A stretch of 64,000 nucleotides of DNA from JAICSD01 sp963836665 (lineage in GTDB: Bacteria > Acidobacteriota > Vicinamibacteria > Vicinamibacterales > 2-12-FULL-66-21), in assembly GCA_963836665.1 (NCBI GenBank), contig CAWIKL010000004.1:124001-188000 (forward strand). The letters run 5' to 3'. Positions 17,101 to 25,399 of the stretch are shown here, piece after piece; the stretch's first letter is position 1, and every line of letters starts with the position of its first letter. A model generated the notes under the pieces. The model searched no databases and was not told the origin of the DNA. It was given only the letters and a program-made list of their open reading frames with translations. The position numbers and the translations under genes were made by a program.

Positions 17101-18465
17101 ATGGCCATCTCGCTGCGCACGCGGCTGACGTTGTGGTACTCGGGTCTGCTGCTGCTGGCGCTCGTCCTGTTCACCGCGACGGTGCTGTGGCTGCACTGGC
17201 ATTTGATGGTGCGGCAGGCGGACGAATCGCTGCGCGCCCTCGCCATCGCCGCCGTCAACGTGGTCGACGCCGAGCTGGCCGAGCACGCGACGCTCGAAGA
17301 CGCCGCCCACGAAATGGTCGGCGTGGTCCGCCAGCGCAACTACGAGGCCGCCGTCCTCGACGGCAGCGGCACGAAGCTGCTGGGCAGCGTGGCCGAGCCT
17401 CTGCTCGACACCTTTCGCCAGTCGGCTGCCGGGGTGCGCACGGTGACTGGTTCGGACGGACACCCGTGGCGAGTGATGCCGCGGGCGGGAGAATCGAGCG
17501 GGGTGCGTTTTACGGTGGTGATCGGCGCGCCGCTCAGCGAGATCGAGGAACAGTGGCGGGCGCTCGTTAAGGCCTGCGCGATCGGCATTCCGTTCGTGAT
17601 GCTGATCGCCGCCGCCGGCGGGTGGTGGCTGGGCCGCCGCGGACTGGCGCCGCTGCAGGCCATGGCGGATCAGACGCGCGGCATTACCGAGCGGACACCC
17701 CACTCGCGGATTGCAATCGCCGGAGCGGGCGTGGAGCTGGACGCGGTGGCCAGCTCCTTCAATCACGTCCTCGAGCGTCTCGGGCTGGCGCTGGCCACGC
17801 AGCGCCGTTTCATGGCCGATGCGTCGCACGAGCTCCGCACCCCCGTGTCGATCATGCGGACGGCCGCTGACGTGACACTCAGTCAGACCGGCCGCGACGA
17901 AGCGGAGTACCGCGACGCGCTCGCCGTCGTTGCCGACCAATCGGCACGGCTGGCGCGCCTCGTCGACGACATGCTCGTGCTGGCGCGTGCCGATGCCGGC
18001 GGCTATCCGATCGTGCGGGCGGAAGTGGATCTCGACGGGATCGTTCTCGACTCCATTCGTGATTTCGCGGCCAAGGCGGCCGCCAAGCGCATCACGCTGT
18101 CGTCGCAGGTCCGTCCCGTCAGCGCGGTCGCCGATGAAGCCCTCTTGCGGCGGCTCGTCGGCAATCTCCTGAGCAACGCCATCGCGTATACGCCCGAGGG
18201 GGGCACCGTGGACGTGGCCATCGTCGAGGAACGCGGCGCGACCAGCATCCGCGTCAGCGACAGCGGCCCCGGCATTCCGGCCGAGGATCGCGAGCGCGTC
18301 TTCGAGCGGTTCGTGCGCCTCGACCCGGCCCGTGGCGAAGGAGGCGCCGGTCTCGGCCTGGCGATCGCGCGTTGGATCGCTGAGGTGCACGGCGGTCAGG
18401 TGGAGTTGTTGCGCAGCGATGCGCGCGGCAGCGTATTCGCGGCCACCATTCCGGCATCAGCATGA
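17101..18465 (+). CDS. Sensor histidine kinase (EnvZ/QseC-like)
   Basis: A 454-residue membrane kinase. TM1 is at about 12-33, then an extracytoplasmic sensor region of about 125 residues, TM2 at ~160-180, and a HAMP linker. HisKA has the H-box DASHELRTPVSI. HATPase_c has the N-box NLLSNAIAYTPEGG, G1 DSGPGIP and G2 GAGLGLAIARWI. ATG 17101 follows the regulator stop by four bases. The sensor domain is not a recognised type, so the signal is unknown. Confidence 0.94.
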   Translation: MAISLRTRLTLWYSGLLLLALVLFTATVLWLHWHLMVRQADESLRALAIAAVNVVDAELAEHATLEDAAHEMVGVVRQRNYEAAVLDGSGTKLLGSVAEPLLDTFRQSAAGVRTVTGSDGHPWRVMPRAGESSGVRFTVVIGAPLSEIEEQWRALVKACAIGIPFVMLIAAAGGWWLGRRGLAPLQAMADQTRGITERTPHSRIAIAGAGVELDAVASSFNHVLERLGLALATQRRFMADASHELRTPVSIMRTAADVTLSQTGRDEAEYRDALAVVADQSARLARLVDDMLVLARADAGGYPIVRAEVDLDGIVLDSIRDFAAKAAAKRITLSSQVRPVSAVADEALLRRLVGNLLSNAIAYTPEGGTVDVAIVEERGATSIRVSDSGPGIPAEDRERVFERFVRLDPARGEGGAGLGLAIARWIAEVHGGQVELLRSDARGSVFAATIPASA

Positions 18466-18481
18466 AGGAAGGAGCGACAAG

Positions 18482-19678
18482 ATGAGGCGAGCCATAGCGA
18501 TGATCGCGGCGGGGATCGTCTGCGCGCTGACGGCGGCCCTGGCGCAGCCGGCGGGCGACGGTCCATACAAAGTCCTGAAGACGGTGAAGGTTGGTGGCGA
18601 GGGCGGCTGGGACTACATCTACGCGGATTCCGCCGGACGCCGTCTCTATATCCCGCGTGGCGCGAGGCCCGAAGTGCCCGCCACCGACACGTCGCCGGCG
18701 GCGCCGGCTGTCGAAAAGCGAACCACCATCTTCAACCTCGAAACGCTCGAGCCCGTCGGCACCATCTCCGGCGTCGGTGGCAACGGCGCGGTAGTATGCC
18801 CGAAGACCGGGCACGGCTTCACCAGCGATCATCCGGCACCAGCGATGTTCGACGTTCAGACGATGACGCTGATGAAGAACATCGAGATCCCGGCGCAGGC
18901 AACGCCCGACGCGCCCCGGTGGAGTGCCGACGGCATCTACTGCGACACGTTCAACGACCGCGTCTACATCGGCAGCCATCCGACCAAGAGCCTGCTGGTC
19001 GTCGACGCGAAGGACGGCTCGGTCGTCGGCGGCGTCGATCTCGGCGGCACACCCGAGCAGACGATCGCCGACGGCAAAGGCACCGTCTATCAGGTGCTGC
19101 AGGATCGGCCGGGCGGCGTCGCCGTCATCGACGCGAAGACGCTGAAGGTTACCGCGAAGTACATGTTCGGCGACGAAGCGACGGGCAACGGCAGCTGCAA
19201 CGGCCTCGCGCTCGACGCGAAGAACGGCATCCTCTTTGCGGCGTGCGCCGGCGTCGGTCCCGCGCCGGCACGAGGAAGCGCGCCGCCGCCTCCGCCGCCC
19301 GCCGGCACGCCCGGCCCGCAGGCATTCGTGATCCTGAGCGCGAAGGACGGCAAGATCCTGGCGAGGCTGCCGCTGGCCGGCGGCTCGGACGGCGCTACCT
19401 TCAGTCCCGACACGATGGAAGCCTTCAGCACGCAGGGCAACGGCACCATGACCATCGTGAAAGAGAAGAGCCCGACGTCGTTCGAGGTCGAGCAGACCCT
19501 GCAGACGATGAACGGCGCGCGGACGATTGCGTTCGACGCCCAGAGGGGACACATCTTGACGATGGCGCAGGAATTCGGTCCGGTGCCGCCGCCGCCTCCG
19601 CCCGGGACGCCCGCCGGCCGCGGCGGGCGGGGGCCGGCGATTCCGGGCTCCTTCACGATCCTGATGATCGGCAAGTGA
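18482..19678 (+). CDS. Exported YncE-like beta-propeller protein
   Basis: A 398-residue secreted protein. The signal peptide MIAAGIVCALTAALAQP is followed by YVTN/YncE-like repeats (phrases such as LLVVDAKDGSVVGGVDLGG and VIDAKTLKVTAKYMFG) forming a seven-bladed propeller. Two proline-rich loops (PPPPPPAGTPG and VPPPPPPGTPAG) and a Gly/Arg stretch before the C-terminus (RGGRGPAIPGSFTILMIGK) are unusual. The start has a strong AAGGAAGGA ribosome site. It is clearly paralogous to the protein at 21885-22874. Such propellers usually bind partners or ligands in the periplasm; no catalytic site is visible. Confidence 0.8.
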   Translation: MRRAIAMIAAGIVCALTAALAQPAGDGPYKVLKTVKVGGEGGWDYIYADSAGRRLYIPRGARPEVPATDTSPAAPAVEKRTTIFNLETLEPVGTISGVGGNGAVVCPKTGHGFTSDHPAPAMFDVQTMTLMKNIEIPAQATPDAPRWSADGIYCDTFNDRVYIGSHPTKSLLVVDAKDGSVVGGVDLGGTPEQTIADGKGTVYQVLQDRPGGVAVIDAKTLKVTAKYMFGDEATGNGSCNGLALDAKNGILFAACAGVGPAPARGSAPPPPPPAGTPGPQAFVILSAKDGKILARLPLAGGSDGATFSPDTMEAFSTQGNGTMTIVKEKSPTSFEVEQTLQTMNGARTIAFDAQRGHILTMAQEFGPVPPPPPPGTPAGRGGRGPAIPGSFTILMIGK

Positions 19679-21135
19679 CACCGTCGGCGCCGCTCCACAT
19701 CCTCTACGCTGAGGAGCTCAAGGGACTCATGCGCGGCCACTTCGCGTGGCTCGGCGCAGCCGTGATCCTGCTCGCCGCCGGTGGCCTTGCCACCGTCGGC
19801 ACGCAGGATACCTGGCTCGACGGATTCGGCATCATCGCCTACGGTGTCGTACCGCTCGCCTTCATCCCCGTGGCCGCGATCGCCCTCGCCAGTCCGCGCG
19901 CCAATCGATTCGTCGAGAGCGTTTTCACGGCGCCGGTCGACCGCCGGCGCTGGCTGATCGCCAAGCTGCTTGTCGTGTTGACCCTCGGCCTGGCCTATTA
20001 CCTGTCGCTCGTACCGATGATGCTCGTCTACGCGCATCACGTCGGCCTGCCGCTGCTTCTCCGCAGATTTCTCGCCTGGGCGCCGCTGCTGATCGGCGCG
20101 TCGGTCGCGGTCGGCGCGCTCGTCGGCGTGCTCTTCATCGGCCGCAGCATCGCCGCGCCGGCGGCGACGGCGATGGGATTGCTGCTCGCCTATGGGGGGC
20201 TGGTGCCGCTGCAGGAGTTGATGGTGGCGCAGGGGAATGGTGCGTCGCGGACCGGTCACGTGACGCTGCTGAGTCCCGCTGTGCTGTTGAAGAACGCCCT
20301 CGGATTCTCGCTCGTCGCGCCGTCAATCCCCTCGAGCGTCGCGCGCACGGAGTTCTGCGTCACGGCGGTCGCTGCCGGCGCGCTCGCGCTGGCGTTCTGG
20401 GTGTTCCTGCGTCTCCAGGGCGTCGAGACGTGGGAAGCCAACCGCTCCCAGCGCTGGGCGCTGGGGTCCGCCGTCGCCCTGCTGATCCTGCTGCCGGCCG
20501 CGATCGCTGACACGAACTACGACACGCCGGCGCCGCGGCGCACGAACGCGCCCCAGGTCCGCGGCGTGTTCGGACGCGCGGTCGCCAGCCTCGCCCTCGT
20601 CGAGCCCGGCGGCGCCCCGCCCCGCTTCTGCTGCGGCGCCGTCCTCAACCGCGACGCTAGTGCCCTCGCCACCGATGAAGTCACACGCCGGGACCTCATG
20701 GTCCTGCTTCCGGTGGATGCGACTCAGACGGTGAAGGACCTGCGCGTCGCCGTGACCGGCGAGGGCGGCCTCGAGATTTGGATCGATCCCGCCACCGCCG
20801 CCAGCGTTGCCAGCGGCGCGCTCGAAACGCGCCAGTACCCGAACGACTCAGGTCCGCCCGCGCCTGACGGCCGGCACATCCAGGCCGGGTGGGTCGCGCG
20901 CGTCCCGGTCGCCATCCGACCGACCCACATCTGGGACATTGGCGGCATGCGCTATCCGTTGAACGTGGTCGCCACCTACCGCGTCGCGGATGATCCGCAG
21001 GTCCGCACGTTTAATGCGCGCGCTGCGATCGACGCGCAGGTCGCGCCAGCCATCTACGAGATGGGCGCCGCCTCCGCCTTCCTGCCGTTGGCCTGCATCG
21101 TCGCGGCGCTTCGCCGGTGGAGACGCACGCGATGA
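19675..21135 (+). CDS. ABC-2-type membrane permease with large periplasmic domain
   Basis: A 486-residue integral membrane protein. About six to seven hydrophobic helices lie in the first 285 residues (e.g. WLGAAVILLAAGGLATVG and VALLILLPAAIA). A periplasmic region of about 170 residues follows, then a last hydrophobic helix before a basic tail. The GTG start at 19675 overlaps the propeller stop (GTGA), and its stop overlaps the ATPase start (ATGA), so it is the permease of an ABC-2 exporter. The periplasmic part has no motif I recognise. Confidence 0.8.
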   Translation: MTPSAPLHILYAEELKGLMRGHFAWLGAAVILLAAGGLATVGTQDTWLDGFGIIAYGVVPLAFIPVAAIALASPRANRFVESVFTAPVDRRRWLIAKLLVVLTLGLAYYLSLVPMMLVYAHHVGLPLLLRRFLAWAPLLIGASVAVGALVGVLFIGRSIAAPAATAMGLLLAYGGLVPLQELMVAQGNGASRTGHVTLLSPAVLLKNALGFSLVAPSIPSSVARTEFCVTAVAAGALALAFWVFLRLQGVETWEANRSQRWALGSAVALLILLPAAIADTNYDTPAPRRTNAPQVRGVFGRAVASLALVEPGGAPPRFCCGAVLNRDASALATDEVTRRDLMVLLPVDATQTVKDLRVAVTGEGGLEIWIDPATAASVASGALETRQYPNDSGPPAPDGRHIQAGWVARVPVAIRPTHIWDIGGMRYPLNVVATYRVADDPQVRTFNARAAIDAQVAPAIYEMGAASAFLPLACIVAALRRWRRTR

Positions 21136-21872
21136 CGACGCCCGTCGAGTACGCGATCGAGACGACCGCGTTGACACGGCGCTTTGGCGCGTTCACGGCC
21201 GTCGACGGCATCGCGCTGCGGATCCCCAAGGGGCATCTCTACGGGTTCCTGGGCCTCAACGGCGCGGGCAAGACGACGACCATTCGCATGCTGACGACAT
21301 TGCTTCCGCCGTCAGCCGGCACGGCGCGGCTGTGGGGGCACGACGTCGCGCGCCATCCGCTGGCTGTGCGCAGCCTGGTCGGTCTCGTCAGCGACGAGAC
21401 CAGCGAGAGCCATTCGACGTGGACGGCACGCGAATATCTCGGCTACTTCGCGCGCATCCGCCGGCAGCCGGATCCGGCCGGCACGGTGGAGCGAATCCTC
21501 GACGACGTCGGCCTTGACCCGGCGTTTCGCGGCCGGCTGATCGGCACCTACAGCACGGGCATGAAGCGCCGCGTCGAGATCGCGCGCGCCTTGATGGGCG
21601 CGCCGAAGGTGTTGTTCCTGGACGAACCGACGCGCGGCCTCGACCTGCCGGCCAAGCGGGAGATGTGGAACCTGCTGCGCCGGCTCGCCGCCGAGCAGGA
21701 CGTGACGACGTTTCTGAGCAGCCACGACGCACAGGAGATCCGCAGCCTGTGCAGCGAGATCAGCATCCTCGCCCACGGCCGGCTCGTCTTCACCGGTGCC
21801 GCGCACGATCTCGGCGCCGATCTCGACAGCTTCGAGGAGCACCTCATCGAGCTGCTGACGCAGCCGCGATGA
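21132..21872 (+). CDS. ABC transporter ATP-binding protein (ABC-2 exporter)
   Basis: A 246-residue nucleotide-binding domain with Walker A GLNGAGKTTT, a YSTGMKRRVEIARAL signature, Walker B VLFLDEPTRG and the H-loop SSHD. The sequence is typical of the CcmA/NatA group that powers ABC-2 exporters. It is translationally coupled to the permease upstream. It ends 12 bases before the convergent second propeller gene. The substrate is unknown. Confidence 0.93.
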   Translation: MTTPVEYAIETTALTRRFGAFTAVDGIALRIPKGHLYGFLGLNGAGKTTTIRMLTTLLPPSAGTARLWGHDVARHPLAVRSLVGLVSDETSESHSTWTAREYLGYFARIRRQPDPAGTVERILDDVGLDPAFRGRLIGTYSTGMKRRVEIARALMGAPKVLFLDEPTRGLDLPAKREMWNLLRRLAAEQDVTTFLSSHDAQEIRSLCSEISILAHGRLVFTGAAHDLGADLDSFEEHLIELLTQPR

Positions 21873-21884
21873 GGCGCCGTCCGT

Positions 21885-22874
21885 TTACTTCGACACGACC
21901 AGCAGGCTGAACGATCCGGCCTCCATCGGCCCGCGCCCGCGTCCGCTTGCTGGCGCCGGCCCGAACTTCGCCGCCGCAAGGAAGATCTTGTGCGTCGTCG
22001 GATCGAGGCCCATGTTGCGCGAACCCGGCTGCGTCTGCAGCGTCTGCGTCACGGTGTACTTGTCGGGCGAATCCTGGTGGATGACCGTCAGGGTGCCCTC
22101 GCCGTTCGAGGCGAACGCGTCGCTCGACGCCGGGTCGTAGCCGGCGCCGTCGACGCCGGTGCCGATCGCCGGGGTGGCGACGACCTTGCCGGCCTGGTAG
22201 TCCGAGACGGCCATGACGCCGCTGCGGCAACCGCTGAACAGGCGGTGGTTCTTCGTGTCGATCGCCATCGAGACCGGGTTCTTGCACGGCGCCGTTGGCC
22301 AGCGGCGCAGGACCTTCGCCGCCTTGGCGTCGACCTCGACGATCTCCGCCTTGTCGGTCAGGTTGATGTAGACCTTGCCGTCGCCCGCCGCGGCACCATA
22401 CTCGGGCTTGCCCCCGAGCGCGAGGTTGGTGACGAGTTTGCCGGCCTTGGGATCGACGATGGTCGTGTTGTTCGCGTCGCCGTTGAACGAGAGCACGCGG
22501 TGCGACGCCTCGTCGTAGATGATCGCGTCGGCGTCTTCCGCCGCCGGGATCGTGCCCAGTGTCTTGTACGTCTTCAGGTCGAACATCACAATTTCTTTGC
22601 CATCACCAGCGGTGGCAAAGCCGCGCCCATCCGACTCGACGATGGCGGCGCCGTGCGCCCCCTTGATGCCGGTGACTTCACCGAGCAGCTTGCCGTCGTT
22701 TGTATCGACGACCATCACGCGGTCCGACCGGCCGATGAACACGCGATGGTTGGGTGGATCGGGGACGATGTAGTCCCAGGACCCGTTGCCGCCGACGGCG
22801 AAGGTGTTCGTGATCTTATACGGCCCCTGTGCCGCGACGGCGGCGAGGGCCAGGACCAAGACGAATGCTTTCAT
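21885..22874 (-). CDS. Exported YncE-like beta-propeller protein (paralogue)
   Basis: A 329-residue secreted propeller. Signal peptide MKAFVLVLALAAVAAQ is followed by the same opening as the protein at 18482 (GPYKITNTFAVGGNGSWDYI against GPYKVLKTVKVGGEGGWDYI) and the same C-terminal Gly/Arg loop ending GSFSLLVVSK. Repeats such as DRVMVVDTNDGKLLGEVTG are YncE-type. The start has an AAGGAGA ribosome site. It faces the ABC exporter genes from the other side. It probably acts in the periplasm; the ligand is unknown. Confidence 0.82.
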   Translation of the reverse strand: MKAFVLVLALAAVAAQGPYKITNTFAVGGNGSWDYIVPDPPNHRVFIGRSDRVMVVDTNDGKLLGEVTGIKGAHGAAIVESDGRGFATAGDGKEIVMFDLKTYKTLGTIPAAEDADAIIYDEASHRVLSFNGDANNTTIVDPKAGKLVTNLALGGKPEYGAAAGDGKVYINLTDKAEIVEVDAKAAKVLRRWPTAPCKNPVSMAIDTKNHRLFSGCRSGVMAVSDYQAGKVVATPAIGTGVDGAGYDPASSDAFASNGEGTLTVIHQDSPDKYTVTQTLQTQPGSRNMGLDPTTHKIFLAAAKFGPAPASGRGRGPMEAGSFSLLVVSK

Positions 22875-22956
22875 GTCATCTCCTTATTGCAGCCATGGTG
22901 AAAGAAGCCAGATGACAGGAGCATGAATAAGTCTGGCGCCCGGCGGCCGCCCGCCT

Positions 22957-25335
22957 CTACTTCTCCGGATGCAGGTTGTCGTGGAAGAACGCGTCAACCC
23001 GCCGCCAGGCGTCGCGCACCACGAAGCTGCGATCGAAGTAGTGGAACTCGCCCGGATAGACCATGAATTGCACCAGATCGCCCTTGCCCGCCTTGAGCAG
23101 GTGATCGATGAGCAGCATGGAATGGAGGAACGGTACGTTCACGTCCGCCGTGCCGTGCAGGATCAGCAGCGGATGCTGAATCTGGTCGACGTGTGACATC
23201 GGCGCTGCCTGGGCGTAGACGTCGGGATTCTCCTCCGGCGTCCCGATGCGGCTCGTCGTCCAGCCGCCATGGTATGGATCATCGTAATAGAGCGCGTAAT
23301 CGGCCACGCCCGCTACGTCGACTGCGGCGCGGAACCACGTCGGCTCCTGCGTAATCGCCAGCAGCGTGAAGAATCCGCCATAACTAAGGCCCCACACGCC
23401 GATGCGATCGGCGTCGACGTAACCGAGTGTCTTCAGATACGTGGCGGCCATACGGGCGTCTTTCGCGTCCTTGCCGCCGACATCCATGTATACGTCGTTG
23501 CGCCAGTCCCGGCCATAACCGATGCTGCCGCGATAGTCCGGTGCGATGACGACATAGCCCTGCTGCAGCAGGTACTGATGCATTTCGTAGTAGACGGCTT
23601 CGTTGCGGTCCGTGTGCCAGCCGTCGTAGTTCTGGTTCACGCCATCCGGGTGAATCCACACGATGGCCGCATGCTTCTTCGTGCGATCGAGGTTCTTCGG
23701 CTCGAACAGCCACGCCGGCACCTGCTTGCCGTCGGGCCCCGGGTAATGCACGAGCTGAGGGGCGACCAGCATCGACTTGTCGATCGTTGGCGGCAGCGAC
23801 GATGACAGGCGCGTGACCTTCGCGTGTGCCGTCGCGTCCGCAACGTAGAGATCGGCGGAATTCTGCGCGTCTGTGTGCTGAAACAATAGCCGCTTGTCGT
23901 CAGGCGACCACTGTGGGGACGTATTCGTACCGCTGCCCGACGTGACGACGGTGACGGCTGCCTTGGCCGGATCGTCGCCCATCGTCGCGAACTCGATCTG
24001 GCGCGTGCCGGGTTTGTCCTGCGCGTTCGTGTCCCAGGCAATGTGCTTGCTGTCGTGCGACCACACGGCGCGCCAGTGTTCACCCGGTGCCTTGGTGAGC
24101 TGCACGGGAGTGCCGGCGGACGTCGAAACCACATAAATCTGATCCCACCCGCTCGTGTCGGCCGTGTAGAGCACCCACTTGCGATCCGGCGAAATGGCCG
24201 ACTGAGTCGTATTCACGGCGCTGAAGAACTTGTCTTCGGTTTCCTCGTGAAGGGTCTTCGCCTCTCCCGTGATGATGTCGACCGACACGGTCGTACGCGT
24301 CTTGCCGTTGTTCGATGTCGACGCGCTCAACTGGTGCGTGCTGTCCAGCCACGCGCCGCCGCCGGCGCCGCGCCCCCCGCCACCGCCGAAGCCTGTCCCG
24401 CCGCGAACATTGATCGTCGTCGGCGAACCGCCCGTCGCCGGCACGAGATAGCTCGTGCCCGGACTGCCGCGACCGTTTTCTGTCGCGATGAAGACTAACT
24501 TCGGCCCAATCTCCGGCGGTGAGACTGGATGCTGAATCGGGCCGCCACCGCCGCCGCCCACGGAATAGACCAGTTTGGCGCCGTCTGGTGTCCACGACGG
24601 TGCGCCGATGGCCTCGGCGGACTTGACGATTGAGACCGGGGTTCCCGTTGCCAGGCTGACGACGAGCAGCTCGGTCTGGCCGCCGGCGGTCGTGGTGTAG
24701 GCAATCCGTGTGCTGTCGGGTGACCACGACGCGCCGCCGATGCGGCCATCCACGTGCGCGATGTGCTGATCTTTGTCCGTGGCCAGCGCGTGCGCGACGA
24801 GATCGACGCCGGACGCGGACGTTTGCGCGGGCGGCGGATTCGCGTTCGTCCCTCTTCCGCCGCGCCCACGCCCTCCGCCACCCGTCCCTCCACCCTGTCC
24901 GATGATGAACAGCACCGTCGATCCGTCCGGCGACACCGCAAAACCGCTGGCGCGTGCAGCCGATGGCCACGCGACGTGCGGGTCGCCGCCGCCGCTGGAG
25001 ACGGCCTGCAGCGCGCCGCCGTGCTGGAAGAAGAATGTCCGCCCGTCCGGGCTCCAGAATCCGCCCGCGCCGGTTTGACCGTCGGGATACTTCGTCAGTT
25101 GTATGGGCTGACCGCTGCCGTCAGCCGTAGCCGTCCACACGTTGTTGACGCCGCCATCGTCATAGGTCCACCAGACGTGGGTGCCGTCAGGTGTCCATTG
25201 ATGACCGCTCGGGTGTTTGATGCGGACCAGATCATCGATCGTGAACGTTGCGGCGCCGGGCTTCTGAGCGTGGGTCAGGGCACCACAGACAAGGGCCGAG
25301 ATCGCGCAAGCGGTTAGCCAACGTGAAACATGCAT
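22957..25335 (-). CDS. Exported S9-family serine peptidase (DPP IV/acylaminoacyl-peptidase type)
   Basis: A 792-residue exported prolyl-oligopeptidase-family enzyme. After the signal peptide (ACAISALVCGALTHA) comes a PD40/WD40-like beta-propeller of about 500 residues, then an alpha/beta-hydrolase domain with nucleophile GLSYGGF, acid HGTADVNVPF and histidine GEFHYFDRS. The propeller carries two low-complexity Gly/Arg insertions (GGGGRGRGGRG and GFGGGGGRGAGGG). It likely degrades peptides in the periplasm. It may be its own transcription unit. Confidence 0.93.
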   Translation of the reverse strand: MHVSRWLTACAISALVCGALTHAQKPGAATFTIDDLVRIKHPSGHQWTPDGTHVWWTYDDGGVNNVWTATADGSGQPIQLTKYPDGQTGAGGFWSPDGRTFFFQHGGALQAVSSGGGDPHVAWPSAARASGFAVSPDGSTVLFIIGQGGGTGGGGRGRGGRGTNANPPPAQTSASGVDLVAHALATDKDQHIAHVDGRIGGASWSPDSTRIAYTTTAGGQTELLVVSLATGTPVSIVKSAEAIGAPSWTPDGAKLVYSVGGGGGGPIQHPVSPPEIGPKLVFIATENGRGSPGTSYLVPATGGSPTTINVRGGTGFGGGGGRGAGGGAWLDSTHQLSASTSNNGKTRTTVSVDIITGEAKTLHEETEDKFFSAVNTTQSAISPDRKWVLYTADTSGWDQIYVVSTSAGTPVQLTKAPGEHWRAVWSHDSKHIAWDTNAQDKPGTRQIEFATMGDDPAKAAVTVVTSGSGTNTSPQWSPDDKRLLFQHTDAQNSADLYVADATAHAKVTRLSSSLPPTIDKSMLVAPQLVHYPGPDGKQVPAWLFEPKNLDRTKKHAAIVWIHPDGVNQNYDGWHTDRNEAVYYEMHQYLLQQGYVVIAPDYRGSIGYGRDWRNDVYMDVGGKDAKDARMAATYLKTLGYVDADRIGVWGLSYGGFFTLLAITQEPTWFRAAVDVAGVADYALYYDDPYHGGWTTSRIGTPEENPDVYAQAAPMSHVDQIQHPLLILHGTADVNVPFLHSMLLIDHLLKAGKGDLVQFMVYPGEFHYFDRSFVVRDAWRRVDAFFHDNLHPEK

Positions 25336-25399
25336 GGCGTCACGCTAATCCAGCTTGCCTGACATTTCAACGGTTGTGGTTCGGCCGTCGGCCGGCGCG

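Noticed and set aside
16825..18390. Long open frame opposite the two-component genes (521 codons)
   Set aside because: It lies entirely antisense to a regulator and kinase with all catalytic motifs.
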